Part shown: piece by piece, positions 9,398-17,577 of the stretch
How the letters are laid out: the number at the start of each line of letters is the position of its first letter
How positions within the stretch are numbered: the first letter of the stretch is position 1
Assembly: GCA_965221985.1 (NCBI GenBank)
Contig: OZ244928.1
Location: 1,922,001 to 1,986,000, forward strand
Direction: 5' to 3'
Length of the DNA: 64,000 bases
Source: J054 sp965221985
GTDB lineage: Bacteria; Pseudomonadota; Gammaproteobacteria; Steroidobacterales; GCA-2729495
Made by a program: the position numbers and the translations under genes
The notes under the pieces: generated by a model
Database searches by the model: none
What the model was told of the DNA's origin: nothing
The model's input: only the letters and a program-made list of their open reading frames with translations

Positions 9398-10249
9398 CTA
9401 GACCTTTAAGCGGTAGGTCTTACCGTCTGTTACGATATAACCAGCCGACGGTGTTGCGAAGTGCGAACCGATGACCAGAATGGCTTCGTCGTTGCAGGCA
9501 TCAATAAAATTTTCTCGCGTGGCCAGGGCGCGCGTACTGTCGAAATCAAAGGGGCTGCACCATTTGGGCCGGGCGATTTGGCAGGGATGGTGAATCATAT
9601 CCCCCGTCACCACGGCGCGTTTTCCGGCCGATTCGATCTGCACGCTGACGTGTCCTGGCGAATGGCCCGGCGTGGACTGCAGCCAGACTTCGCCGGTGAT
9701 GCGATGGTCCGGTGTGATCAGGTCCGCCAGCCCGGCATCGATAATGGGCCGCACTGAATCCCCACAGTAGTCGCCTAGGGGAGTGACCGGCGCTTTGTCC
9801 AACCATTCCCAATCTTTGGTGCTGAACAGGTATCGAGCTTTGGGAAAAGTGGGGACCCACTCGCCGTTCACCAGCATGGTGTTCCACCCCACATGGTCAG
9901 GATGCAAATGCGTGCATATCACATAGTCCACGGACTCGCGGGGGAAACCGGCGGCCTCGATATCGTTCAAAAAATGGCCCTGGCGCTGGTTCCAATCCGG
10001 CACGGCGCGGGGTTTATCGTTACCGAGGCAGGTATCAATGATTATTTTTTTATCCTGACTTTTCACCAGCAAGCAAAATATGCTTGAAATGAGTTGGCCG
10101 TCATCGGTAACAAAATGTGGTCGCAGCCAATCTATGGGTCGCAGCTTCTCTGGCGTTGCCTCCGGCACCATGAATTCCGCGCTCATGGACGTGTCTTCTG
10201 TCTCGATGATGCGGGTGATCTTGACAGCACCAACTTGCCACTGCTGCAT
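9398..10249 (-). CDS. MBL-fold metallo-hydrolase
   Basis: 283 residues with the metallo-beta-lactamase signature HLHPDH (about residue 113-118), followed by STPGHSPGH and VVTGDMIHH, giving the full set of His/Asp metal ligands including the distal GSHFATPSAGY histidine. The fold is shared by lactonases and quorum-quenching enzymes, arylsulfatases and glyoxalase II; the lactonase-like subgroup (AttM/AhlA-type) is the nearest by motif spacing. No signal peptide is seen, so it should be cytoplasmic. It probably forms a transcription unit with the LLM oxidoreductase 116 bp downstream. Confidence 0.86.
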   Translation of the reverse strand: MQQWQVGAVKITRIIETEDTSMSAEFMVPEATPEKLRPIDWLRPHFVTDDGQLISSIFCLLVKSQDKKIIIDTCLGNDKPRAVPDWNQRQGHFLNDIEAAGFPRESVDYVICTHLHPDHVGWNTMLVNGEWVPTFPKARYLFSTKDWEWLDKAPVTPLGDYCGDSVRPIIDAGLADLITPDHRITGEVWLQSTPGHSPGHVSVQIESAGKRAVVTGDMIHHPCQIARPKWCSPFDFDSTRALATRENFIDACNDEAILVIGSHFATPSAGYIVTDGKTYRLKV

Positions 10250-10408
10250 GCGGCTATGCCCTAAAATATTTAAGATTGGCCTTTAGCTTAGGCTTGAAAC
10301 CCCGTTATTCGCAGCCGCCGGGCCGGCGACTACCATCTGGCGGTGGCCCCTGCCCGGAAACGGTTAAACTGGTGGCCTAAGACTTGCCAGTTAGTCATGC
10401 ACTCTTTT

Positions 10409-11593
10409 ATGTCCGGATTCGATCAATTATCGCGGTACTTGGATGCCTTGCGCGACGAGGGAATGTATCGCCAACGGCGAGTTTTGGAGTCGCCGCAGGG
10501 CCGTGAGGTGAAGATCAATGGCCGGGCCTTGGTGAATTTTTGCAGCAATGATTACTTGGGCCTGGCCAGCGATGCGCGAGTTCGCGCGGCGTTTAAGCGC
10601 GGCATCGATCGCTGGGGTGTGGGGTCTGGCGCGTCGCACTTGGTGTGCGGTCATGCCGGGATTCATCATGAATTGGAAGAAGCCTTGGCCGCCTTCGTCG
10701 GGCGGCCCAAGGCGCTGCTGTTTGCCAACGGCTATGCCGCCAATCTCGGTGTCATCAACGGGTTGTTGAGTCGTGATGATGCCGTGTACCAAGACCGCTT
10801 AAATCACGCATCTTTGTTGGATGGGGGTTGGATCAGCCGAGCGAAGTTCTATTGGTATCGTCATGCCGATGCGGTGGATCTAGGCCGTAAGCTTTCATCT
10901 GAAAAAGTACCGGCGCAACGAAAATTGGTAGTGACTGATGGCACCTTCAGCATGGACGGTGACCTATGTCCCCTGGAAGACCTAGTGGCTATTACCCGGG
11001 CAGCACAAGCCTGGCTGATGGTTGATGATGCCCATGGGTTTGGCGTGCATGGGCCGGGCGGACGTGGTTTGGTGAATCCCAGTCGATATTCAACCCAGGA
11101 CGTGCCAGTACTGATGGCAACCTTGGGCAAAGCCTTGGGTTGTTTCGGTGCATTCGTAGCGGGTGATGAGGAGCTCATTGATACCCTAGTACAGCGTTCC
11201 CGCAACTATATTTTTACCACCGCATTGCCACCGGCCGTGGCGGCAGCCACGCTGCAGAGTTTGGCTTTGGTGCAAGAAGAGTCTTGGCGAAGAGAACAGT
11301 TGGCGACGCTCATTGCCCAGTTTCGTCAGGGTGCTGAGTCTCTCGCAGTTGAACTATTGCCTTCGAGCACGCCGATTCAGCCGCTAATCATTGGTGAACC
11401 GCAACGCGCCGTGGCGTTGAGCCAGGCATTGGAAGATAAAGGTTTTCTAGTCGGTGCCATTCGACCGCCAACCGTGCCGAAGGGCACGGCACGGTTGCGT
11501 ATCACGCTAACGGCCGCGCATACGCCAGATGACGTGGATCGACTACTGACCGCCTTGGCTGAGGCACTTGTGGAGTTGGAGAACATCAGGTGA
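10409..11593 (+). CDS. bioF: 8-amino-7-oxononanoate synthase
   Basis: 394 residues from the ATG at 10409; a second ATG at 10397 is possible. BioF condenses pimeloyl-ACP/CoA with L-alanine to make 8-amino-7-oxononanoate, the first ring-building step of biotin synthesis. Family motifs are present: FCSNDYLGLA, GSGASHLVCGH, DRLNHASLLDG, TDGTFSMDGD, DDAHGFGVHG and the PLP-lysine site TLGKALG. It is the first gene of a tight bioF-bioD-bioA operon. The stop codon overlaps the bioD start. No clear BirA operator was recognised upstream. Confidence 0.96.
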   Translation: MSGFDQLSRYLDALRDEGMYRQRRVLESPQGREVKINGRALVNFCSNDYLGLASDARVRAAFKRGIDRWGVGSGASHLVCGHAGIHHELEEALAAFVGRPKALLFANGYAANLGVINGLLSRDDAVYQDRLNHASLLDGGWISRAKFYWYRHADAVDLGRKLSSEKVPAQRKLVVTDGTFSMDGDLCPLEDLVAITRAAQAWLMVDDAHGFGVHGPGGRGLVNPSRYSTQDVPVLMATLGKALGCFGAFVAGDEELIDTLVQRSRNYIFTTALPPAVAAATLQSLALVQEESWRREQLATLIAQFRQGAESLAVELLPSSTPIQPLIIGEPQRAVALSQALEDKGFLVGAIRPPTVPKGTARLRITLTAAHTPDDVDRLLTALAEALVELENIR

Positions 11594-12288
11594 GTCGGCG
11601 TACGTACTTCGTGACCGGAACCGATACCGGTGTTGGCAAGACCTTGGTCGCCACGGCCCTGCTTCTAGCAGCACGAGAGCGGAGTCTGCGTAGTATTGGG
11701 CTAAAACCCGTGGCCGCAGGCTGTGAACTGCGCGATGCCAGTTGGCAAAATGCCGATGCTATTGCCTTGCGCGATGCCGCGACGATTCCCTTGGCCTATA
11801 AAGACGTTAATCCCATCGCTTTGCGCGCGGCCATCGCACCGCATATCGCCATGGTGGAGGAAGACATCCAGACAGATGTTACTGAGCTTGCGGCGCATTG
11901 CGAAGGCTTAGTCGTCGAGCATTCACCTGACTTTGCACTGCTTGAAGGTGCCGGTGGTTGGCAAGTGCCATTGAATGCCAATGAGACCCTGGCCGATCTT
12001 GCCGCCGCTCTTCATTGCCCAGTGATCTTGGTGGTGGGGCTGCGTTTGGGTTGCATCAATCACTCCTTATTAACAGCCGCAGCCATCCAGGCCCAAGGCT
12101 TACCCTTGGTAGGTTGGATTGGCTCCAGTCTTGCAGCCATGGAGCGCCGCGATGAAAATCTAGACAGCTTGCGCCAGCGATTGCCAGCGCCGTGTTTGGG
12201 TGTTATTCCCGACCTCGGGCCCAGTCCTAATGCAAAAGACGCCGTGAGTTATTTAGATTTCGATGCGCTCATGCGGCCGGTCCGATGA
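11590..12288 (+). CDS. bioD: dethiobiotin synthetase
   Basis: 232 residues. A GTG start overlaps the bioF stop (GTGA), which indicates translational coupling. It carries the P-loop TGTDTGVGKT, GLKPVAAGCE, the substrate-binding region NPIALRAAIAPH, and LLEGAGGWQVPL. BioD closes the ureido ring of 7,8-diaminopelargonate using ATP and CO2. Length and motifs match the family. bioA follows with a 4-bp overlap. Confidence 0.95.
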   Translation: MSRRTYFVTGTDTGVGKTLVATALLLAARERSLRSIGLKPVAAGCELRDASWQNADAIALRDAATIPLAYKDVNPIALRAAIAPHIAMVEEDIQTDVTELAAHCEGLVVEHSPDFALLEGAGGWQVPLNANETLADLAAALHCPVILVVGLRLGCINHSLLTAAAIQAQGLPLVGWIGSSLAAMERRDENLDSLRQRLPAPCLGVIPDLGPSPNAKDAVSYLDFDALMRPVR

Positions 12289-13547
12289 TTGAGTTTGATC
12301 GCGAGCATATTTGGCATCCCTATACTTCCATGACGGACCCATTGCCGGCCTTTCCTGTTGTATCCGCGGCTGGGGTGCAACTGCGGTTGGCCGATGGCCG
12401 GGAGCTCATCGACGGCATGTCATCTTGGTGGTGCGCGATTCATGGGTACAATCATCCGGCGCTCAACGAGGCGGTTACCGATCAGCTTGAACAAATGTCA
12501 CATGTGATGTTTGGAGGCCTGACCCACGCGCCCGCGGTCAGTTTAGCGGAGCGTTTGCTTAAGATAACGCCACCGGGATTGGACAAAGTATTCTACGCCG
12601 ATTCAGGTTCGGTGTCTGTTGAAGTCGCCATCAAAATGGCCTTGCAGTATTGGGTGGCTCAAGCTCAGCCAGAAAAACACAGATTGCTCACCATCCGTGG
12701 CGGCTACCATGGCGACACCTTCGGCGCCATGTCCGTTTGTGATCCGGTGACCGGAATGCACAGTCTATTTAGTTCCGTGTTGCCGCAACATTTGTTTGCC
12801 GATCGGCCCCGCAGCCGCTTTGGCCAGGCGCTGCAGACTGAAGATCTCGAGAGCATTGCCAGGCACTTGTCGGAAAATAGTCATGAAGTGGCGGCCGTCA
12901 TTCTCGAGCCCATCGTGCAAGGCGCCGGGGGAATGTGGTTTTACAGTGCGGAGTACCTCGTAGCCGTCGCTGAACTATGTCGCCAACACAATGTTCTGTT
13001 GATCTTCGATGAAATTGCCACGGGATTTGGCCGCACTGGAAAACTGTTCGCGCTGGAGCATTCTCAGGTTACGCCTGACATACTTTGCTTAGGCAAGGCC
13101 CTAACGGGTGGCTATATGACACTAGCTGCCACGATTACGACCGAACGCGTCGCCGAGGGCATCTCCGCCGACCGCGGCGTGCTCATGCACGGACCCACAT
13201 TCATGGCTAATCCTCTGGCGTGCGCGGTGGCGAATCGCAGCATTGATCTATTGTTCGAGGAAGACTGGCAATCAAGCGTCTCATCGATAGAGCAGCAACT
13301 GACCGCGGAACTCGCCGTGTATCGAGGAAAGCCTGGCGTAACCGACGTGCGCGTATTGGGTGCCATTGGCGTGGTTGAATTTCGCGATCCGGTCAACGTC
13401 GCCGAACTACAAGCACAATTCGTCGAGGCCGGCGTGTGGATCCGGCCCTTTGATCGCTTGGTCTATTTAATGCCACCGTATTGCATCAAGTCGGGCGAAC
13501 TGACTCGTCTTACCGAGGCTATTTCTCTAGCACTACCGGGCGAATAA
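12285..13547 (+). CDS. bioA: adenosylmethionine-8-amino-7-oxononanoate aminotransferase
   Basis: 420 residues, a class III PLP aminotransferase that moves an amino group from S-adenosylmethionine to 8-amino-7-oxononanoate. Visible features: HIWHPYTSM, SSWWCAIHGYNHP, RGGYHGDTFGAMSVCDP, LIFDEIATGFGRTG and the PLP-lysine LGKALTGGYM. The ATG overlaps the bioD stop (ATGA). It is the last chromosomal gene before the cassette array. bioB and bioC are not in the window, so the biotin genes are split in this genome. Confidence 0.96.
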   Translation: MIEFDREHIWHPYTSMTDPLPAFPVVSAAGVQLRLADGRELIDGMSSWWCAIHGYNHPALNEAVTDQLEQMSHVMFGGLTHAPAVSLAERLLKITPPGLDKVFYADSGSVSVEVAIKMALQYWVAQAQPEKHRLLTIRGGYHGDTFGAMSVCDPVTGMHSLFSSVLPQHLFADRPRSRFGQALQTEDLESIARHLSENSHEVAAVILEPIVQGAGGMWFYSAEYLVAVAELCRQHNVLLIFDEIATGFGRTGKLFALEHSQVTPDILCLGKALTGGYMTLAATITTERVAEGISADRGVLMHGPTFMANPLACAVANRSIDLLFEEDWQSSVSSIEQQLTAELAVYRGKPGVTDVRVLGAIGVVEFRDPVNVAELQAQFVEAGVWIRPFDRLVYLMPPYCIKSGELTRLTEAISLALPGE

Positions 13548-13876
13548 TGCTCAAGAACTTTGTTGCGAAAAGCGGGCGAGGGGATGGGTGCGGACTATGT
13601 TGCGAAGGCCTCGACATTGACTAGTATCATGAAAATAGAGGCCATATAGAGCGAGCTATTTTTCCATCGGAATTTCAGCATCTTGTGTTACTCCTCGCTG
13701 CGGCCTGTGAAATGAGAACATAGGAAGTACATTATTTTCGGCGCGTGTTTTCGGGTGCTCCGAAAACAAAGGAATGCGTAACTTGTTGACTCTGGAGATT
13801 TTACGGACTAAAACACCCTATATGAACCGAAAACAGAAGAAGAAAACAAAAGTCTTCCCACTAATCAGCTGTTATA
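13548..13876 (+). other. junction between bioA and the cassette array; possible attI relic
   Basis: No ORF. Contains a perfect 8-bp hairpin (TTTTCGG/CCGAAAA with a GTGCT loop, 13747-13766) that may end the bio operon, a candidate promoter, and at its end CTAATCAGCTGTTATAT, which ends in the first GTTATAT core of the array. The TAATCAGCTG part matches the left end of the attC at 47387, so this may be a collapsed attC or an attI remnant. No integrase gene adjoins it. Confidence 0.45.
13786..13814 (+). promoter_or_regulatory. candidate promoter facing into the cassette array
   Basis: TTGACT, a 17-bp spacer, TAAAAC, pointing into the first cassette about 60 bp away. It sits where an integron Pc promoter would be expected, but the -10 box is weak. 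Confidence 0.35.
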
Positions 13877-14130
13877 TGCCGTCGCGTATTTAGCCAATTG
13901 CAGTGGGCGGCGAATCAGTTCATCGAAACCAAGCAGCCGCCAACAAGACAGTCCGGCAATTTACGCTGGTTGGTTTGCAAGCATTGTGCTGTTTCCAACC
14001 TAGTCAGCCAGGTTCTTCGGCCCAGCGCTGAGTGCCAATCGAAACGCGTGGTTCTCTTGCCGTTGGCTGTGATAGCGTAGTGCTATTACGACAGGCTGGA
14101 AGAGGCTTTTCCACTCATGTTAGGCACGGC
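13877..14130 (+). other. ORF-less cassette, family A, copy 1
   Basis: About 254 bp between the first core and the first attC. An apparent 60-codon frame exists, but copy A3 (36788-37040) has TAA and TAG stops in it, so it is not coding. Conserved blocks shared with copies A2, A3 and the four B copies include the start ATGCCG..CGTRTTTAGC, AGGTTCTTCGGCCCA, GTGGTTCTCTT, GTTGGCTGTGATAG and a 3' end TGTTAGGCACGGCA. In family A a hairpin GTGATAGC-GTAGT-GCTATTAC is present. Candidates are a structured RNA or a regulatory cassette. Confidence 0.75.
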
Positions 14131-14215
14131 ACATAACCAGTTGGGTCAAGCGACCGGGAAGCCCGGTCGCTATTATTGCGCCGCCTACAGCGGCGCCTGC
14201 CCAAGGCGTTATGTT
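14131..14215 (+). repeat. attC site
   Basis: Cores ACATAAC and GTTATGT are exact complements. Inner arms TTGGGTCAAGCGACCGGG and CCCGGTCGC, then GCCTGCCCAAGGC. Type shared with 14597, 28498, 37041 and 40095. Confidence 0.92.
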
Positions 14216-14229
14216 TCTAAGTAGGAGCA

Positions 14230-14586
14230 ATGAACCCGATTCCAGTAGACTTTGATCTGTCCAAGCTTGTTGGTGAAAGCCTGGATCAGATATGCATCGG
14301 GAAATTCCAAATCCAGCTACGTTTTAAGTCAGGTACGATAGAGGGAAGTGGCAACGTCGCTTTCGAGCGGGCTTCTAGGCGCGAGCAGCTGGTCGGAGAA
14401 GAATGGGAGTCGACTGAAGGGCTAGAAACAATTATCGGTTCGAAAGTCGAGGCGTGGGAAAAGCGGGGGGACTTCGAGTTTGCGTTGAGTTTTGAATCAG
14501 GTGGTACTTTGGTTTTAAAGTCCGAAGAATCACCGTACGAAGACTTTACCGTCAACATCTTCAATGAGGCGTTTTGGGTACTTTGA
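14230..14586 (+). CDS. cassette-encoded hypothetical protein
   Basis: 118 residues starting MNPIPVDFDLSKLVGESL. It is a soluble, acidic protein with alternating beta-type sequence (QICIGKFQIQLRFKSGTIEGSG, FEFALSFESGGTLVLKS), similar in style to small proteins with a conserved GESL..I..G...I.L.F motif found in many bacteria, often next to immunity or toxin genes; function unknown. The start lies 15 bp after the attC core and the stop 10 bp before the next attC, the normal cassette layout. Confidence 0.75.
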   Translation: MNPIPVDFDLSKLVGESLDQICIGKFQIQLRFKSGTIEGSGNVAFERASRREQLVGEEWESTEGLETIIGSKVEAWEKRGDFEFALSFESGGTLVLKSEESPYEDFTVNIFNEAFWVL

Positions 14587-14596
14587 AGCTGTCGAA

Positions 14597-14680
14597 ACAT
14601 AACCAGTTGGGGCAAGCGACCGGGAAACCCGGTCGCTATTATTACGCCGCCTACAGCGGCGCATGCCCAAGGCGTTATGG
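14597..14680 (+). repeat. attC site
   Basis: Cores ACATAAC and GTTATGG; same inner type as 14131. The TTA of the right core provides the stop codon of the minus-strand vapC. Confidence 0.9.
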
Positions 14681-15076
14681 GGCACTCATCGCAGATCGCA
14701 GGCCGAGGTAGGTAACGAACGGTTTGAAGTCCTTATCGGCAAATAGCAATGGGTATTTTTGGTCAATGCAGAAAGTTGCAATGAGGGTATCTATTGTCTT
14801 TCGAACAGTAATACCGTTCTTACGAAGGAATCGATAGTTGTCTGCGGCTTTGATGGCACGCACTGGTCCGATTATCTCAAAAACAGGTAAGTCGGTTAAC
14901 AATGATTTTGCAGTTTTGTAGCCTGCATCGGAGCGAAACCCCTGCAGCACTTCGGTGAGCATCAAATCGCCTATGCCCACCGGTTCGGTGCCCAAGACGT
15001 TGTCGAGGTAGTCAGTGTGGGAGTTATTCTGGCCGTTAAAATACTCGATCCAAACGCTCGAATCGACCAAGATCAC
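14675..15076 (-). CDS. vapC: VapC-type PIN-domain toxin (copy 1)
   Basis: 133 residues. PIN-domain ribonuclease with acidic active-site residues in MILVDSSVWIEYF (first Asp), LTEVLQGF (Glu), TIDTLIATFC (Asp) and LLFADKDFKPF (Asp). VapC toxins cut tRNA or rRNA unless bound by VapB. The gene runs against the array direction and its start overlaps the vapB stop by 4 bp. Its stop codon is formed by the TTA of the upstream attC right core. A near-identical copy is at 36070. Confidence 0.92.
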   Translation of the reverse strand: MILVDSSVWIEYFNGQNNSHTDYLDNVLGTEPVGIGDLMLTEVLQGFRSDAGYKTAKSLLTDLPVFEIIGPVRAIKAADNYRFLRKNGITVRKTIDTLIATFCIDQKYPLLFADKDFKPFVTYLGLRSAMSAP

Positions 15077-15270
15077 TCGTCTGTTCTCATTTCATCGAGA
15101 TTGCCGTGCCATTTCAATTTACCGCGATAGCCGCGAATTTGTTGCTGTTTGCTGAGTCTCACTAGGGTGCGCAGTCCCATCTCCACTGCTTCGCGTTTGG
15201 TTTTGGCGCCCGACGCCTTAATGGCCGCGTTCATCAGCTTGTCATCGATTACAATATTGGTTCTCATCAT
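15073..15270 (-). CDS. vapB: VapB-type ribbon-helix-helix antitoxin (copy 1)
   Basis: 65 residues, MRTNIVIDDKLMNAAIKASGAKTKREAVEMGLRTLV..., a type II VapB antitoxin whose N-terminal strand-helix-helix dimer binds DNA and whose C-terminus (YRGKLKWHGNLDEMR) wraps the toxin. First gene of the minus-strand operon with vapC; a promoter with a palindrome lies just upstream, consistent with autoregulation. Starting at the second Met would shorten it by one residue. Confidence 0.92.
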   Translation of the reverse strand: MMRTNIVIDDKLMNAAIKASGAKTKREAVEMGLRTLVRLSKQQQIRGYRGKLKWHGNLDEMRTDE

Positions 15271-15279
15271 AGATCCAAA

Positions 15280-15325
15280 TGTGTATTAATAATGATAATT
15301 ATACACATCGTTAGCCATGGCACAA
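15280..15325 (-). promoter_or_regulatory. vapBC promoter and operator (copy 1)
   Basis: On the minus strand TTGTGC (15325-15320), 16 bp, TATAAT (15303-15298). The -10 box lies inside an inverted repeat TGTGTAT...ATACACA (15280-15307), a likely VapBC operator. It lets this reversed cassette be expressed independently of the array. Confidence 0.75.
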
Positions 15326-15330
15326 GCGCC

Positions 15331-15392
15331 CCATAACCAGTCAAGGCAAAAGGACGCCAGCTGCGCTGGCGCCTCTGCTTGAGGCGTTAGGT
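15331..15392 (+). repeat. attC site
   Basis: 62 bp. Cores CCATAAC and GTTAGGT; arms TCAAGGCA / TGCTTGAGG around a GCCAGC-GCTGGC stem. Same type at 25948, 29515 and 36726. Confidence 0.9.
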
Positions 15393-15395
15393 GTC

Positions 15396-15812
15396 ATGCG
15401 CACCGACTTCGTACAACTCAACTTCGGCTGGAATGCCGAACCAAACGCGCCAGAACCCCAAATCAAAGTAGTAGGTAGCGACCTACTATTGAGTTTCAGT
15501 CCCAATCCGTGGCAATTCCCGGAATATGAGGGTGTAGATACGCTTACGCTTAGATTCAAAGGATGTCGAAAATACCGACTCGGAAGTACGAATGACGAAG
15601 GCTGGTATATGGGACAGTGTCGATTTAGTCGCATTGCTCCAGCGTGGGGCGAATTTTATGAAGTTAAGGGCGACCTAAAGCTCGACGAAGTGAGGGACGA
15701 GTGGCACAAGGTCCAAGATGCAGGATCGGGCGGGCGACACTTCCTTTTTTACTTTCGGGATAGCACTTTTGAGTGCGAAGCATCGGACTGGGTTAAAGAA
15801 AATGACACCTAA
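15396..15812 (+). CDS. cassette-encoded hypothetical protein
   Basis: 138 residues, MRTDFVQLNFGWNAEPNAPEP... with many aromatic residues (NPWQFPEYEG, GWYMGQCRFSRIAPAWGEFYEV, GGRHFLFYFRDSTFECEASDW). The pattern looks like a compact beta-barrel or sandwich; no family is recognised. It starts 4 bp after the attC core and its stop overlaps the next attC. Confidence 0.72.
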   Translation: MRTDFVQLNFGWNAEPNAPEPQIKVVGSDLLLSFSPNPWQFPEYEGVDTLTLRFKGCRKYRLGSTNDEGWYMGQCRFSRIAPAWGEFYEVKGDLKLDEVRDEWHKVQDAGSGGRHFLFYFRDSTFECEASDWVKENDT

Positions 15813-15905
15813 CCAGGGCAAGCAACGGACATTTGACCCTGTCGCTCCCTTGGCTGAACGCCAAGCTCACGCCAGCGTCAAGTGCCGCTGTTGCTGGCGT
15901 TACGG
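15807..15905 (+). repeat. attC site
   Basis: Cores ACCTAAC and GTTACGG. Arms GGGCAAGCAACGGAC and GCCGCTGTTGCTGGC; related to 26527. Confidence 0.88.
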
Positions 15906-15924
15906 TGCCAGGACAACTTTGTAG

Positions 15925-16206
15925 ATGCTGCTAACCTTTGAATGGGACCTTGAAAAAGCGCTAGACAATGAGCGCAAGCATGGAGTTACATTCGAGGAAG
16001 CGTCTACTTGTTTCAGTGACAGCGAGTCAAAAACCATATACGACCCGGACCATTCGGACACTGAGGATCGTTATGTCCTATTGGGTATGTCGACGCAAGG
16101 CAAGCTGCTCGTTGTCGTGCATACCGAAAGGGGTGATAAAATACGCCTCATCAGCGCGCGAGCGGCCGATCGTCGAGAATCGGTTCAATATAGTCAGGTT
16201 CAATAA
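15925..16206 (+). CDS. brnT: BrnT-family toxin (copy 1)
   Basis: 93 residues: MLLTFEWDLEKALDNERKHGVTFEEA..., EDRYVLLGMSTQGKLLVVVHTERGDKIRLISARAADRRE. This is the BrnT fold, a RelE-like ribonuclease toxin. It is followed 2 bp later by a BrnA-type antitoxin in the usual toxin-first order. No strong promoter is seen in the 20 bp between attC and start, so expression may depend on readthrough. Confidence 0.9.
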   Translation: MLLTFEWDLEKALDNERKHGVTFEEASTCFSDSESKTIYDPDHSDTEDRYVLLGMSTQGKLLVVVHTERGDKIRLISARAADRRESVQYSQVQ

Positions 16207-16208
16207 TC

Positions 16209-16394
16209 ATGCGAGACCACTACGATTTCAGCAAAGGTGTTCGCGGCAAGTATGCCGAGCGATACAAGCAGGGCACGAATATAGTCTTGCTTGATCCCGA
16301 TATTGCTAAGGAATTCGCGGATGCGGCGGCCGTTAATAACGCCCTTCGTGACTACCTGCGCAACAAGAAGGGTACGCCAGGCGAGGCACCGTAA
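16209..16394 (+). CDS. brnA: BrnA-type antitoxin (copy 1)
   Basis: 61 residues, MRDHYDFSKGVRGKYAERYKQGTN... with LLDPDIAKEFADAAAVNNALRDYL, the ribbon-helix-helix type antitoxin usually paired with BrnT. Its TAA stop is the TAA inside the attC left core CCGTAAC, so gene end and recombination site are fused. Confidence 0.85.
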   Translation: MRDHYDFSKGVRGKYAERYKQGTNIVLLDPDIAKEFADAAAVNNALRDYLRNKKGTPGEAP

Positions 16395-16502
16395 CCAGTG
16401 TGGTCAGTACGCTCCCGTTGGTCGCCGGACGGTTGACCCGGTGCTCCCTGCGCTATCGCTCCGGTCGCCCCGCCTCAACCGCCGCTGCCACAGGCGTTAA
16501 GT
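16389..16502 (+). repeat. attC site
   Basis: 114 bp. Cores CCGTAAC and GTTAAGT. Commonest type in the array: left arm CAGTGTGGTCAGTACGCTCC, right arm GCCGCTGCCACAGGCG. Confidence 0.92.
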
Positions 16503-16511
16503 GGCTAAGCA

Positions 16512-16844
16512 ATGACAGCCATAATCATCGGCGTGATTGTTATTTTACTAGGCGCCGCTTTTTGGTTCTGGAATCAACGCCCCGTCGATCGAACGCCCGA
16601 GGAAGTTTCTAGGTTACTTCAGTCACGGCTGGACGAGGAATTCGATGATGGCGAGTGGGATTACTTCAGCAACTGCCGAATCAAGGATAAACGGTTAGAA
16701 CGGATAAGACGATCTGTCGAAGAGATCGATGTAATCGGTTCGCCCTACTTGCAAGCGGGCTCTGCTAGCCTATTCGCACTTAGCGAGCTAGGCCGAAAAC
16801 GTTTCGAGGAGCTGATTCAAGAATGCAAAAATCTCTCGACATAA
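16512..16844 (+). CDS. small single-pass membrane protein
   Basis: 110 residues. The N-terminus is one transmembrane helix (AIIIGVIVILLGAAFWFW), followed by a charged cytoplasmic domain (PEEVSRLLQSRLDEEFDDGEWDYF, RLERIRRSVEEIDVIGSPYL, LGRKRFEELIQECKNL). Similar small anchored proteins are common in cassette arrays and have no known function. Confidence 0.72.
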   Translation: MTAIIIGVIVILLGAAFWFWNQRPVDRTPEEVSRLLQSRLDEEFDDGEWDYFSNCRIKDKRLERIRRSVEEIDVIGSPYLQAGSASLFALSELGRKRFEELIQECKNLST

Positions 16845-16857
16845 CCTCGCATTTGCC

Positions 16858-16928
16858 ACTTAACCAGTTGAAGCAAGCGGACGTCAAAACCGCTGCGCGC
16901 TTTTGCCGCCCCTGTTCAAGGCGTTAGG
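16858..16928 (+). repeat. attC site
   Basis: 71 bp. Cores ACTTAAC and GTTAGGC; arms TTGAAGCAAGCGG and CCCCTGTTCAAGG. Same type at 22460 and 23837. Confidence 0.9.
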
Positions 16929-16938
16929 CATCCCTGTG

Positions 16939-17466
16939 ATGAACGATCTGGTCACATCTCTGTATGTTCGTCCGACCGGCTGGCAAGTCGATATTTCTGT
17001 AGCAGAAATAGGTGATGAGACGACTAGATTTATCAAGCTTTGGGGAAGAATTGGAGAACACAGTTCGATCGACGTAGTAAAAAATGGCGAGAATCTGCCG
17101 AAAACCCTAGACGTTGAGTTGCAGGTTCACACTCTGAGCCACCTGACCGGTGACGCCGATATACGCAATCGGGGCCAAATTGTTTTCAAGGAAGGTGTTA
17201 CGACGCCCGAAATAGACATCCCTAACTTTCTGTCAGGGGGATTTTACTTGGAGCCAGACCTATTCGACGACTTGCTTGCTCGGGTTCGGACTTTTGCTTC
17301 TGACAATTGCCAGGTGGAAATATCGCTATCTGTCCGGGGAGAGGGGGCTGTTCCTGGCCGGCAGACATTCTCGACACGTTGGAATGTTGATACCCACTCA
17401 AGGCTAGATATAGAGACAGTTAAGATCGGCTATTTCTATTCACAACAGGGGGAAAGGGATGCCTAA
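16939..17466 (+). CDS. cassette-encoded hypothetical protein
   Basis: 175 residues from the ATG at 16939; an in-frame start inside the attC (16903) is rejected because it would translate the recombination site. The protein is beta-rich and soluble (TGWQVDISVAEIGDETTRFIKLWGRIGEHSS, FLSGGFYLEPDLFDDLLARVRTFA). No family recognised. The stop is inside the next attC core. Confidence 0.72.
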   Translation: MNDLVTSLYVRPTGWQVDISVAEIGDETTRFIKLWGRIGEHSSIDVVKNGENLPKTLDVELQVHTLSHLTGDADIRNRGQIVFKEGVTTPEIDIPNFLSGGFYLEPDLFDDLLARVRTFASDNCQVEISLSVRGEGAVPGRQTFSTRWNVDTHSRLDIETVKIGYFYSQQGERDA

Positions 17467-17574
17467 CCAGTGTGGTCAGTACGCTCCCGTTGGTCGCCGG
17501 ACGGTTGACCCGGTGCTCCCTTCGCTATCGCTCCGGTCGCCCCGCCTCAACCGCCGCTGCCACAGGCGTTATAG
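17461..17574 (+). repeat. attC site
   Basis: Cores GCCTAAC and GTTATAG; common TGTGGTCAG/CTGCCACAGG type. Confidence 0.92.
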
Positions 17575-17577
17575 TGC

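Noticed and set aside
10300..10408. BirA operator upstream of bioF
   Set aside because: No TTGTAAACC...GGTTTACAA-like palindrome could be recognised by eye.
13898..14080. 60-71 codon frame in ORF-less cassettes A1 and A2
   Set aside because: The diverged copy A3 has TAA and TAG in this frame, there is no ribosome site, and family B lacks the frame altogether.
16903..16938. Upstream in-frame starts inside attC sites (also at 22109, 22505, 25243, 47018)
   Set aside because: They would translate the recombination site itself, giving the same meaningless peptides in front of unrelated proteins; starts just after the core are used instead.
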